Source: CAZUMW01 sp964621615 (lineage in GTDB: Bacteria; Desulfobacterota; WTBG01; CAIYCZ01; CAIRTM01). Taken from it: DNA of 64,000 nt. How positions within the stretch are numbered: position 1 is the stretch's first letter; every line of letters starts with the position of its first letter. The DNA is taken from contig CAZUMW010000011.1 in assembly GCA_964621615.1 (NCBI GenBank), positions 45,639-109,638 on the forward strand, written 5' to 3'. Shown in pieces: positions 8,862 to 17,566 of this stretch. The notes under the pieces were generated by a model, which saw nothing but the letters and a program-made list of their open reading frames with translations, searched no databases and was not told the DNA's origin. A program made the position numbers and the translations under genes.

Positions 8862-9533
8862 ATGCTGATACTGGCTTTAGAAACATCTACCAATTATTGC
8901 GGTGTTGCGCTTCTTGACAATACCGGACTGCTCGGTGAGTCAACATTTTTATCATCAGGCGGTCATGCATCCCGATTGATGTCCTCTGTTGACTCATTGC
9001 TGACACAGTTTGATATAACCCCGCAGGATCTCGACATTATTGGAGTTTCTTCCGGGCCCGGCACATTTACCGGGCTCAGGGTTGGAATCAGCACCGCTAA
9101 GGGGCTGGCATTTGCAGGCGGTGCTGTCCTTAAGGGGGTATCTTCGCTTGATGTGCTCGCCAGACAGGTTGCGGGAAGGTGCTCATATATCTGCCCTGTT
9201 CTTGATGCAAAAAAAAAGCAGGTGTATACAGCGCTGTATAAAAGAAATGAAGATGGAGCAATCGAACAGATAATTGAAAAGCGTGTTATTGCCCCGGAGG
9301 ATGTTATTGTGAACATTCCTCCGGGTACAGTTTTTATTGGGAGCGGAGCAGTGCATTATAGTGAAGTTTTAACGAATAGCGGTTGCTACACCATTGCTGA
9401 CAGCGTTCTGAGCGTGCCGCGCGCATCGGTGCTCGCTCAGATTGCCCGTGAGCGGTATTTAAGCAACACAATAAATGAAATCGATGATTTTGATACCGAT
9501 TATGTAAGAGCCCCTGATGTGAACGTGAAGTAG
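8862..9533 (+). CDS. tsaB: tRNA threonylcarbamoyladenosine biosynthesis protein TsaB
   Basis: TsaB is the inactive ASKHA-fold partner of TsaD in forming t6A37 on tRNAs that read ANN codons. The 223-residue protein opens with 'LILALETSTNYCGVALL' and carries 'ISSGPGTFTGLRVGISTAKG'-type sequence near residues 66-85 and 'ICPVLDAKKKQVYTALY', all typical of TsaB. It follows rseP by 25 bases. Confidence 0.93.
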   Translation: MLILALETSTNYCGVALLDNTGLLGESTFLSSGGHASRLMSSVDSLLTQFDITPQDLDIIGVSSGPGTFTGLRVGISTAKGLAFAGGAVLKGVSSLDVLARQVAGRCSYICPVLDAKKKQVYTALYKRNEDGAIEQIIEKRVIAPEDVIVNIPPGTVFIGSGAVHYSEVLTNSGCYTIADSVLSVPRASVLAQIARERYLSNTINEIDDFDTDYVRAPDVNVK

Positions 9534-9614
9534 CTACATTATCTGGTAGATTTTCCTTTCGCTGGTTACATAAAACTGCGTTGTGCTATCCGGTCAAATT
9601 ATGCAATAATTATA

Positions 9615-9628
9615 ATAATGATCATTAT
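9615..9628. promoter_or_regulatory. Perfect 14-bp palindrome upstream of the DUF465 gene
   Basis: ATAATGATCATTAT is a perfect palindrome 15 bases before the next start codon. The half-sites resemble the ATAATGAT units of Fur operators, but the central base of a 7-1-7 Fur box is missing. It may be a regulator site for the DUF465-ilvB unit or a chance AT-rich palindrome. Confidence 0.3.
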
Positions 9629-9643
9629 ATCATCGAGGAACCT

Positions 9644-9889
9644 ATGGAAAAACGAGATTTGCAGCTTATAGAAAAATACAGCGCTGTCGATGAAGAGCTC
9701 CGCATGTATGTGGAAGAGCATAAAAAGTTTGAAGATTCACTTGAAAAGTACAATCAAAAGCCGCATCTGTCCCTGGAAGAGGAAATAGAAGTAAAAAGAA
9801 TCAAGAAGCTCAAGCTTAAGGGACGCGATGAAATAGAGCGCATTCTAAGCAAATACAGAAAAGAAAATGCTGATAGCGGCAACGAATAA
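9644..9889 (+). CDS. Small helical YdcH-like (DUF465) protein
   Basis: An 81-residue, highly charged, all-helical protein ('MEKRDLQLIEKYSAVDEEL', with 'RIKKLKLKGRDEIERIL' at the end). This matches the DUF465/YdcH pattern of a short coiled-coil hairpin ending in a lysine-rich 'KLKLKDEI'-like helix. The ATG at 9644 is preceded by CGAGGAAC. It ends 23 bases before ilvB and is probably in the same transcript. The function of the family is unknown. Confidence 0.65.
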   Translation: MEKRDLQLIEKYSAVDEELRMYVEEHKKFEDSLEKYNQKPHLSLEEEIEVKRIKKLKLKGRDEIERILSKYRKENADSGNE

Positions 9890-9912
9890 AATATTATATA
9901 GAGGTGTATGAC

Positions 9913-11592
9913 GTGAAACGCAGCGGATCACAAATCTTGCTTGAGTGCCTGCGCAAAGAGAATGTTAAAGCTATATTCGGCTATCCGGGCGGTTCTGTTC
10001 TCGATGTGTATCATACGCTTTCAGAAAGTGATATACATCACGTTCTTGTCCGGCATGAGCAGGGCGCCGTTCATGCTGCAGACGGGTATGCCCGGGTTAC
10101 CGGCGATGTTGGGGTGTGCCTGGTAACGTCAGGACCTGGCGCAACAAACACTGTCACCGGTATTGCAACGGCATACATGGATTCAATACCGCTTGTAGTA
10201 TTTACCGGTCAGGTACCGACACTGCTGATCGGAAACGATGCGTTCCAGGAGGCCGACATTGTCGGGATTACACGTCCGTGCACTAAGCATAATTATCTTG
10301 TAAAGGATATCGGCGAACTTCCCCGAACGATAAAAGAGGCATTTTATATTGCACGCTCGGGAAGGCCCGGGCCTGTTCTGGTTGATTTGCCAAAAGACGT
10401 TATCAAAAACAGCGCATCATTCAGCTACCCCGAGCGCGTTGACATTCGCGGCTATAAGCCGACATATAAAGGCAATCAGCGTCAGATTAAACGGGCGCTT
10501 GATGAAATTTTACGCGCACAGAAACCCGTTATCTATGCAGGCGGCGGCGTGGTGCTTTCTGACGCCTCCGCCGAGCTTACCCGCCTGGCAAAAAAAATGA
10601 ATATTCCGGTAACCATGACCCTGATGGGCCTGGGGGGATTTCCCGGAACCCATCCGCTTTCTCTCGGAATGCTCGGTATGCACGGAACCTACAGGGCTAA
10701 TATGGCAGTTACGGATTGCGATCTGCTTATTGCCGTCGGAGCACGCTTTGATGACAGGGTGACCGGTGATTTGAATACATTTGCATCCTCGGCAAAGATA
10801 ATTCACATTGATATTGATCCGACATCGATAAGTAAAAACATAACAGTTGACATACCGATCGTCGGTGATGTGAAAGAAATACTTAAGCAGCTGCTTGAGA
10901 TGGCCGGATCAAAGAAGGTTACTAAATCAAAGCGCGCCGACTGGCTTAATCAAATTCAGCAGTGGCGCAACCGGCACTCTCTTGATTATAAAATGACGGG
11001 GGTAATTAAGCCGCAGTTTGTTGTTGAAAAACTGTTTGAGCTTACTGATGGAAAGGCTATTATTTCCACCGAGGTGGGGCAGAATCAGATGTGGGTCGCT
11101 CAATATTATAAATTTGACAAACCCCGCCACCTGCTGACTTCGGGCGGTCTCGGCACTATGGGGTACGGGTTTCCTGCGGCAATAGGAGCACAGGTGGCAG
11201 CGCCGAATGCAATTGTTATAGATGTTGCCGGTGACGGCAGCATACAGATGAACATCCAGGAGCTGTCCACGGCAGTTCAGTACAAGCTTCCGGTAAAAGT
11301 CGCTATACTTAATAACTATTCACTGGGAATGGTGCGCCAGTGGCAGCAGCTGTTTTATGATAAGCGCTATTCTTTTTCTACATTTGAACGTCACCCTGAT
11401 TTTGTAAAGCTTGCAGAAGCCTATGGGGCTGTCGGATTCCGGGCTGTTAAGCCGCAGGAGGTTGAATCTGTTATAAAAAAAGCGCTCGCAACAGACAAGC
11501 CGGTTCTTATGGAATTTATTGTTGAAAAGGAAGAGTGCGTTTATCCCATGGTTCCGGCCGGGGCTCCTATCAGCAACATGATGCTTCTTTAA
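9913..11592 (+). CDS. ilvB: Acetolactate synthase, large subunit
   Basis: ThDP-dependent catalytic subunit making 2-acetolactate or 2-aceto-2-hydroxybutyrate for valine, leucine and isoleucine. 'IFGYPGGSVLDVY' and 'VRHEQGAVHAADGYAR' (catalytic Glu) lie at the N terminus, and the ThDP/Mg motif 'GDGSIQMNIQEL...VAILNN' lies near residues 440-470. The GTG at 9913 is preferred because GAGGTG at 9901-9906 gives 6-base spacing; it yields 559 residues. The usual partner ilvN follows at 11732. Confidence 0.96.
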   Translation: MKRSGSQILLECLRKENVKAIFGYPGGSVLDVYHTLSESDIHHVLVRHEQGAVHAADGYARVTGDVGVCLVTSGPGATNTVTGIATAYMDSIPLVVFTGQVPTLLIGNDAFQEADIVGITRPCTKHNYLVKDIGELPRTIKEAFYIARSGRPGPVLVDLPKDVIKNSASFSYPERVDIRGYKPTYKGNQRQIKRALDEILRAQKPVIYAGGGVVLSDASAELTRLAKKMNIPVTMTLMGLGGFPGTHPLSLGMLGMHGTYRANMAVTDCDLLIAVGARFDDRVTGDLNTFASSAKIIHIDIDPTSISKNITVDIPIVGDVKEILKQLLEMAGSKKVTKSKRADWLNQIQQWRNRHSLDYKMTGVIKPQFVVEKLFELTDGKAIISTEVGQNQMWVAQYYKFDKPRHLLTSGGLGTMGYGFPAAIGAQVAAPNAIVIDVAGDGSIQMNIQELSTAVQYKLPVKVAILNNYSLGMVRQWQQLFYDKRYSFSTFERHPDFVKLAEAYGAVGFRAVKPQEVESVIKKALATDKPVLMEFIVEKEECVYPMVPAGAPISNMMLL

Positions 11593-11605
11593 TAATCATG
11601 GGTAA

Positions 11606-11626
11606 GTTCCCGGCTCTGCCGGGGGA
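11606..11626 (+). terminator. GC-rich hairpin between ilvB and ilvN
   Basis: GTTCCCGGC and GCCGGGGGAC flank a 3-base loop, forming a strong GC hairpin 14 bases after the ilvB stop. No uridine tract follows. It may trim or stabilise the ilvB message, or modulate the ilvB:ilvN ratio; the 139-base gap between the two genes is longer than usual. Confidence 0.4.
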
Positions 11627-11731
11627 CTCATAGCATTTGACATATGCGGGATTCTAATGATTTTGTCTACATTTTGCTATTCACAAAATCACTTTGTCCT
11701 TTGAATATTGATAATTTTGAGGAACATCGCA

Positions 11732-12223
11732 ATGCGTCATACCATATCAGTTATCGTCGAAAACAAGCCGGGAGTTCTTTCGCGCGTTGCCGGGCTTTTT
11801 AGCGGCAGGGGGTTCAACATCGAAAGCCTTTCCGTGAATCAGACGCTTGATCCGACAGTGTCACAGATGACCATTGTTACCAGGGGCGATGACAAGATTC
11901 TTGAGCAGGTAAACAAACAGCTTAACAAGCTGATCGATGTCATCAAAGTTGTGGATTATTACCGGTCGAACACGGCTCATATTGACCGTGAGCTCGCACT
12001 TATCAAAGTCCCGGTCGATGACCGCCGCAGATCTGAAATCCTGAGCATTGTTGATATATTTCGCGGTAAGGTTGTTGACGTGAGCCGCACCCATTACACA
12101 ATTGAAGTTACCGGTGATGAGGAAAAAATCAGCGCCATTATTGATTTGTTTACGCCAATAGGGATTAAAGAGGTTGTCAGATCGGGCAAGGTTACACTGT
12201 CACGTGAGCAAAAGATAAAATAG
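11732..12223 (+). CDS. ilvN: Acetolactate synthase, small regulatory subunit
   Basis: The ACT-domain regulatory subunit that activates IlvB and confers valine feedback inhibition. The 163 residues read 'MRHTISVIVENKPGVLSRVA' then 'GLFSGRGFNIESLSV', the diagnostic IlvN/IlvH N terminus. A C-terminal ACT-like domain follows. The ATG at 11732 has GAGGAAC upstream and matches the family start; the frame is open to 11708 without conservation. Confidence 0.95.
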   Translation: MRHTISVIVENKPGVLSRVAGLFSGRGFNIESLSVNQTLDPTVSQMTIVTRGDDKILEQVNKQLNKLIDVIKVVDYYRSNTAHIDRELALIKVPVDDRRRSEILSIVDIFRGKVVDVSRTHYTIEVTGDEEKISAIIDLFTPIGIKEVVRSGKVTLSREQKIK

Positions 12224-12275
12224 TCTGCAGCTCAGCGCCGTGCATTGACGCCAATGAGCATTGATATCACACAAT

Positions 12276-13100
12276 ATGCAAAAATATACTGACAAAAAAA
12301 AGACACGAAAAAGCCGCAAACAGCTTCCGAATATCAGGAAGGGCGTGTATATACTTCCGAACCTGCTAACGTCGCTCAGCCTGTTCTGCGGATTTTATTC
12401 CATTATATCAACCATGAAGGGGGCCTATGTTGTGGCGTCATGGTCGATTATCATAGCTGCCGTTTTTGATTCGCTCGATGGCAGGATCGCGCGGATAACC
12501 CGTACAAATTCCCGTTTCGGTGAAGAATATGATTCGCTATGCGATCTGGTAGGTTTCGGAATTGCCCCGGCTGTTCTGGCCTACGGCCTGGTGCTTCATA
12601 ATGTCGGCAGGTGGGGGTGGCTTGCGGCATTCCTGTTTGCTGCATGCGGCGCTATCCGGCTCGCGCGATTCAATATTCGAAAAAACAAAGTATCGACCAG
12701 CTTTTTTCAGGGCCTTCCGATACCTGCAGCAGCCTGTATGGTTGCGGTATTTGTTATAATATGGTTTTATTTTGAATTTTCAAACCTGTTTGTGCTTGGT
12801 ATATGCACCAGCGTCATAATATATGCATGTGCCTTGCTTATGGTCAGCTCTATTCGGTATAAAAGTTTTAAAAATATAGATTTGAGCAATACCAAACCAT
12901 TTAATGCGGTTGTTGTTGCTATACTCATGATTTGTGTCATAGCATCCGAGCCGCAGATGGTTCTGTTTATACTGGCATGTTTGTATGTTTTTTCAGGTCC
13001 GGCAGGATATCTGCAGTATACGATACAGAAGCGAAGAAAGATACTGCAATCAGAAAATCAAAGCGATTATCAATACATTCATGAAAAGGAACAGAAATGA
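12276..13100 (+). CDS. pssA: CDP-diacylglycerol-serine O-phosphatidyltransferase
   Basis: Membrane CDP-alcohol phosphatidyltransferase making phosphatidylserine from CDP-diacylglycerol (from cdsA) and serine. The catalytic signature DG(x2)AR(x8)G(x3)D(x3)D is complete in 'DGRIARITRTNSRFGEEYD' plus 'SLCD'. About seven hydrophobic segments follow a basic N terminus, as in the non-E. coli (Bacillus-type) PssA. The ATG at 12276 gives 274 residues. The last four bases overlap leuA. Psd, often adjacent, is not in the window. Confidence 0.92.
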   Translation: MQKYTDKKKTRKSRKQLPNIRKGVYILPNLLTSLSLFCGFYSIISTMKGAYVVASWSIIIAAVFDSLDGRIARITRTNSRFGEEYDSLCDLVGFGIAPAVLAYGLVLHNVGRWGWLAAFLFAACGAIRLARFNIRKNKVSTSFFQGLPIPAAACMVAVFVIIWFYFEFSNLFVLGICTSVIIYACALLMVSSIRYKSFKNIDLSNTKPFNAVVVAILMICVIASEPQMVLFILACLYVFSGPAGYLQYTIQKRRKILQSENQSDYQYIHEKEQK

Positions 13101-14650
13101 GCGCGAGCAAACAGCAGCAGAATATGGTTAAAATATTTGACACGACACTTCGCGACGGTGAGCAGTCGCCCGGCAATACCATGAATCTTCAGGAAAAGCT
13201 TCGTGTTGCCCGGCAGCTTGAAATTCTTGGCGTCGATATAATTGAAGCAGGGTTCCCGGTGTCATCCCAGGGCGATTTTGATGCTGTCCGCCAGATTGCA
13301 GAAACGATAAAGATCAGCCAGGTTGCGGGCCTTGCCCGCGCAAACACTGCGGATATTGACCGTGCATGGGAAGCCATCAGCGTTGCAGAAAAACCGCGCA
13401 TTCATACATTTATTTCAACCTCTGAGATTCACCTGAAATACCAGCTTCGCAAAACCGAGGAAGAAGTGCTTACAATTGCCCGGAAGGCGGTGGAGCACGC
13501 AAAAAAATACACTCCGGAAGTCGAGTTTTCTGCTATGGATGCAACCCGCTCCGACCGTGATTATCTGTGCCGCGTTTTTTCAGAGGTTATCGATGCAGGA
13601 GCAAAAACAATAAACGTTCCTGATACCGTCGGGTATGCCGTTCCTGATGAATTCGGTGATTTGATTCGATATATTTGCGAGAATGTTCCCAATATAACCG
13701 AGGCGGTTATAAGCGTTCATTGCCATAATGACCTTGGCCTTGCAGTTGCTAATTCACTGTCTGCAATAGCTAACGGAGCCAGGCAGGTTGAGTGTACTGT
13801 AAATGGTATCGGAGAGCGCGCCGGCAATGCATCACTTGAAGAGATTGTTATGATACTTCACACCCGTCAGGATCTTTACGGTCTTGATACCAGCATAAGG
13901 ACCGAAAAGATTTACCCGACCAGCCGCCTTATTACTTCCATAACGGGGGTGGCGGTGCAGCCGAACAAGGCAATTGTCGGTGCAAACGCTTTTGCGCATG
14001 AATCCGGAATCCATCAGGACGGCTTGCTGAAGGAAAAAATAACCTACGAAATCATGACACCGGAGTCTGTCGGTATGACGAAAAGCAGCATTGTGCTTGG
14101 CAAGCATTCCGGAAGCCACGCGTTCAGGAAGCGTGTTGAAGAGCTTGGCTTTGCACTTGATGAAAAAGAGCTTAAAAGATCATTTGAGCGGTTTAAGAAC
14201 CTGGCGGACAAGAAAAAAGAGGTGTTTGACGAAGACATTGAAGCTATTATCGCAGAAGAGGTTCTCCGTCCGGCGGATGTGTATAAGATGCTGCACATGA
14301 CCATCTCAAGCGGGTCGGTCGCTATACCGAGCGCAACAGTTGAAATGGAAGTGAGCGGAGAGGTTATAAAAGATGCGGCATTCGGCGATGGGCCCGTTGA
14401 TGCTGCGTTCAAGACCATATCAAAGATAACCCGGACAAAAAGCCGCCTTCTGAAATATGTTGTCAGCTCCATTACCGGCGGTACCGATGCGCAGGGTGAA
14501 GTAAGCGTGCGTTTGGAGGAGGATGATTATGTCGTTGTCGGGCAGGGAGCTCATGTTGACATAATTATGGCGAGCGCGCTTGCCTATATTAACGCCCTCA
14601 ATCGGCTTGAGCATGTAAAAAAGAAACAGATAAAGAGCGCATATCATTAA
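13097..14650 (+). CDS. leuA: 2-isopropylmalate synthase
   Basis: First committed step of leucine synthesis: acetyl-CoA + 2-oxoisovalerate. At 517 residues it is full length. The TIM-barrel catalytic domain shows 'FDTTLRDGEQSPGNTMN', 'HCHNDLGLAVANSL' and 'NGIGERAGNASLEE' (metal ligands). Helical subdomains follow, then a C-terminal LeuA allosteric domain ('GTDAQGEVSVRLEEDDY'), so leucine feedback is likely. The ATG overlaps the pssA stop (ATGA). Confidence 0.96.
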   Translation: MSASKQQQNMVKIFDTTLRDGEQSPGNTMNLQEKLRVARQLEILGVDIIEAGFPVSSQGDFDAVRQIAETIKISQVAGLARANTADIDRAWEAISVAEKPRIHTFISTSEIHLKYQLRKTEEEVLTIARKAVEHAKKYTPEVEFSAMDATRSDRDYLCRVFSEVIDAGAKTINVPDTVGYAVPDEFGDLIRYICENVPNITEAVISVHCHNDLGLAVANSLSAIANGARQVECTVNGIGERAGNASLEEIVMILHTRQDLYGLDTSIRTEKIYPTSRLITSITGVAVQPNKAIVGANAFAHESGIHQDGLLKEKITYEIMTPESVGMTKSSIVLGKHSGSHAFRKRVEELGFALDEKELKRSFERFKNLADKKKEVFDEDIEAIIAEEVLRPADVYKMLHMTISSGSVAIPSATVEMEVSGEVIKDAAFGDGPVDAAFKTISKITRTKSRLLKYVVSSITGGTDAQGEVSVRLEEDDYVVVGQGAHVDIIMASALAYINALNRLEHVKKKQIKSAYH

Positions 14651-14677
14651 ACCCGCAGACAAGCTACGGAGAGCCAC

Positions 14678-15937
14678 ATGGGCAATACGATTGTTGAAAA
14701 GATACTTGCTCAGCATGCCGGAGTTGAAACGGTTTCACCCGGTCAGCTCATAGAGGCGGATGTTGACCGGATACTTGCAAATGATATTACCGCGCCCATT
14801 GCAATACAGCAGTTCAGGAATGCAGGTGCCGGGCGCGTCAACAACCCTGACAGCATAATTTTCATTCCTGATCACTTTGCCCCGAACAAGGATATCGCAT
14901 CAGCTGAGCAGTGCAAAATCCTGCGGGAGTTTTCTGCAGAGCAAAGCATAACACATTATTATGAAGTCGGACAGATGGGGATTGAGCATGCGCTTGTGCC
15001 GGAAATGGGACTTGTGCTTCCGGGTGAAATTATTATCGGCGCAGACAGTCACACCTGCACTCACGGAGCGCTCGGCGCTTTTGCCACCGGCGTTGGGAGC
15101 ACTGATGTTGCAGCAGCGATGATAAACGGAAAGCTGTGGTTCCGCGTTCCAGAAACCATAAAAATTTATATTGAGGGAACGCTGCAGCCGTGGGTGAGCG
15201 GTAAGGATTTGATATTATATATTATCGGAGACATCGGCGTTGACGGCGCACGGTATAAATCAATGGAATTCTCCGGCTCTGTTATTGATTCCCTTTCTAT
15301 GGACAGCAGGTTCAGCATGGCGAATATGGCAATCGAAGCAGGTGCAAAGTGCGGCATATTTCACCCTGACGACAAAACGCGCGAATATGTGAGGGGCAGG
15401 TCCTCTGCATCGTTTATCGAACATGAAAGCGATTCTGATGCTTCATTTGAAAAGATTATTCGTTACAAGGCGGATGATATCGAGCCGCAGGTTGCATTCC
15501 CGCACTCTCCGGCAAACACAAAGCCGGTGAGCGAGGCTGAACATGTCGGCATAGACCAGGCGGTGATCGGCTCGTGCACCAACGGCCGGATTGAAGATCT
15601 CAGAATTGCAGCTGGTGTATTAAAAGACAGAAAAGCTGCGAAGGGTGTACGCCTTATTATAATCCCCGCTACTCAGGCAATATATAAACAGGCGATACAG
15701 GAAGGGCTGATCGATATTTTTATTGATGCGCATGCAGCCGTAAGCACCCCGACATGCGGGCCATGCCTTGGAGGGCACATGGGCATACTTGCAAAGGATG
15801 AGGTGGCTGTTGCTACCACAAACAGGAATTTTGTCGGCAGAATGGGACATCCGGAAAGCTTTGTGTATCTGGCAAATCCGGCAGTTGCTGCTGCTTCCGC
15901 TGTTGCCGGCCATATATCGTCGCCGGATGCGCTGTAG
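14678..15937 (+). CDS. leuC: 3-isopropylmalate dehydratase, large subunit
   Basis: Aconitase-superfamily Fe-S isomerase subunit (2- to 3-isopropylmalate). The 419-residue length fits the shorter archaeal/HACN-like subfamily rather than the ~465-residue E. coli LeuC. [4Fe-4S] ligands are seen in 'GSCTNGRIEDL' and 'TPTCGPCLGGHMG', and the substrate-site region is 'GADSHTCTHGALGAF'. GGAGAG precedes the ATG. The partner leuD starts 29 bases after the stop. Confidence 0.95.
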   Translation: MGNTIVEKILAQHAGVETVSPGQLIEADVDRILANDITAPIAIQQFRNAGAGRVNNPDSIIFIPDHFAPNKDIASAEQCKILREFSAEQSITHYYEVGQMGIEHALVPEMGLVLPGEIIIGADSHTCTHGALGAFATGVGSTDVAAAMINGKLWFRVPETIKIYIEGTLQPWVSGKDLILYIIGDIGVDGARYKSMEFSGSVIDSLSMDSRFSMANMAIEAGAKCGIFHPDDKTREYVRGRSSASFIEHESDSDASFEKIIRYKADDIEPQVAFPHSPANTKPVSEAEHVGIDQAVIGSCTNGRIEDLRIAAGVLKDRKAAKGVRLIIIPATQAIYKQAIQEGLIDIFIDAHAAVSTPTCGPCLGGHMGILAKDEVAVATTNRNFVGRMGHPESFVYLANPAVAAASAVAGHISSPDAL

Positions 15938-15966
15938 CCCAAAAAAAATATTTGCAAGGGATGCAT

Positions 15967-16467
15967 ATGAAATTTCAAGGCACTGTATGGGTTTTTGGAA
16001 ATGATGTCAACACAGATGAAATTATACCGGCACGGTATTTGAACACATCGGACCCCCTGGAGCTTGCCAGGCACTGTATGGAAGATGCAGATCCATCTTT
16101 CCAGCACAAGGTAAGCCCGGGTGACATTATTGTTGCCGGCACCAATTTCGGCTGTGGATCGTCCCGTGAGCATGCGCCGATCGCAATAAAGGCTGCAGGC
16201 GTTTCATGTGTTATCGCCGAAAGCTTTGCCAGGATTTTTTATAGAAACGCATATAATATGGGCCTTCCCATACTTGAATGCTCTGGAATCAGAAGCAGCG
16301 TTGCCGCGGGAGACCGCATTGCTGCAGATCTCGGTTCCGGGAAAATTGCAATCGAAAAAGACGGGACCGTGCTTCAGGCCCAGCCGGTTCCTGACTTTAT
16401 GCGCGAGCTGATTCAGGCAGGGGGGCTTATGAATTATGTAAAAAAAAGGTCAGGATTGACGGCATAG
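15967..16467 (+). CDS. leuD: 3-isopropylmalate dehydratase, small subunit
   Basis: Swivel-domain partner of LeuC. The 166-residue length again matches the short subfamily. It begins 'MKFQGTVWVFGNDVNTDEI' and carries 'FGCGSSREHAPIAIKAAG', the substrate-binding loop. The ATG at 15967 is chosen because AAGGG ends 6 bases before it; an ATG at 15961 is too close to that site. Confidence 0.95.
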   Translation: MKFQGTVWVFGNDVNTDEIIPARYLNTSDPLELARHCMEDADPSFQHKVSPGDIIVAGTNFGCGSSREHAPIAIKAAGVSCVIAESFARIFYRNAYNMGLPILECSGIRSSVAAGDRIAADLGSGKIAIEKDGTVLQAQPVPDFMRELIQAGGLMNYVKKRSGLTA

Positions 16468-16495
16468 ATAATACATGGAATGAAAGGATCGAGAT

Positions 16496-17554
16496 ATGCT
16501 GAAGATAGCGGTTATACCCGGAGATGGTACCGGACCTGAAGTTGTGCGTGAAGGGTTGAAAGTGCTTGATGCAGCTGCATCCAGATACAGCATACCGTAT
16601 GAAACTGAACACTTTGATTTCGGCGGAGAGTATTACAAAAAAACGGGTGAAATTCTGCCTGACAGCGCTGTTGATGAGCTGAAATCATTTAATGCTATAT
16701 ACCTCGGCGCTGTCGGACATCCGGATGTTAAGCCGGGTATTCTGGAAAAAGGCATTCTTTTACGCCTTCGCTTTGAGCTTGATCAATATATTAACCTCAG
16801 GCCGGTTAAGCTTTTTCCCGGAGTTGAAACACCTATTAAAGATAAAGGGCCCGATGACATTGATTTTGTTGTTGTGCGCGAAAATACGGAAGGCCTGTAT
16901 GTTGGAGCAGGGGGGTTCCTCAAAAAAGGCACGCAGGATGAAGTCGCGATCCAGGAATCGATAAATACCCGAAAAGGTGTTGAGCGATGTGTCCGGTATG
17001 CATTTGAATTTTGCAGAAAAAGAAACAGCGAAAAAAAACTTACCCTGTGCGGAAAGACAAACGTGCTTACGTTTGCCCATGATTTGTGGCAGCGGGTATT
17101 TGATGAAGTTGCTGCGGATTACAGTGATATACAGACTGACTATGCACATGTTGATGCGCTGTGTATGTGGCTCGTAAAAAATCCTGAGTGGTTTGATGTT
17201 GTTGTAACTGATAACATGTTCGGCGATATCATCACTGATCTGGCTGCAATGATACAGGGTGGCGTTGGTGTTGCAGCGGGCGGCAACATTAATCCTGAAG
17301 GTGTGTCGATGTTCGAGCCCATGGGAGGCTCAGCACCGAAATATACCGGGAAAAACTGTATTAACCCTATTGCATCCATTGCAGCCCTTCAGATGATGCT
17401 TTATATACTCAAGCATGAAGAGGCGTCTCAAGCGGTGGAGCAGGCAATTAAAAAAGTTATCAGCGAGGATATGGAGAGCATGTCGGCGGGGCGCATGGGG
17501 CACACGACAAGTGAAATAGGCGATCTGATCGCAGATTATATAGCAACCCATTGA
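16496..17554 (+). CDS. leuB: 3-isopropylmalate dehydrogenase family (decarboxylating)
   Basis: Beta-decarboxylating dehydrogenase (NAD, Mg/Mn) of 352 residues, assigned to leucine synthesis from its place after leuD. Family motifs are 'AVIPGDGTGPEV', 'LLRLRFELDQYINLRPVK', 'VVRENTEGLYVGAGG' and 'DNMFGDIITDLAAMIQGG'. The sequence looks closer to the tartrate/isocitrate-dehydrogenase-like branch than to classical LeuB, so the substrate rests on context. Its stop lies 12 bases from the convergent HD-GYP gene. Confidence 0.88.
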   Translation: MLKIAVIPGDGTGPEVVREGLKVLDAAASRYSIPYETEHFDFGGEYYKKTGEILPDSAVDELKSFNAIYLGAVGHPDVKPGILEKGILLRLRFELDQYINLRPVKLFPGVETPIKDKGPDDIDFVVVRENTEGLYVGAGGFLKKGTQDEVAIQESINTRKGVERCVRYAFEFCRKRNSEKKLTLCGKTNVLTFAHDLWQRVFDEVAADYSDIQTDYAHVDALCMWLVKNPEWFDVVVTDNMFGDIITDLAAMIQGGVGVAAGGNINPEGVSMFEPMGGSAPKYTGKNCINPIASIAALQMMLYILKHEEASQAVEQAIKKVISEDMESMSAGRMGHTTSEIGDLIADYIATH

Positions 17555-17566
17555 GATATGCAGCTT

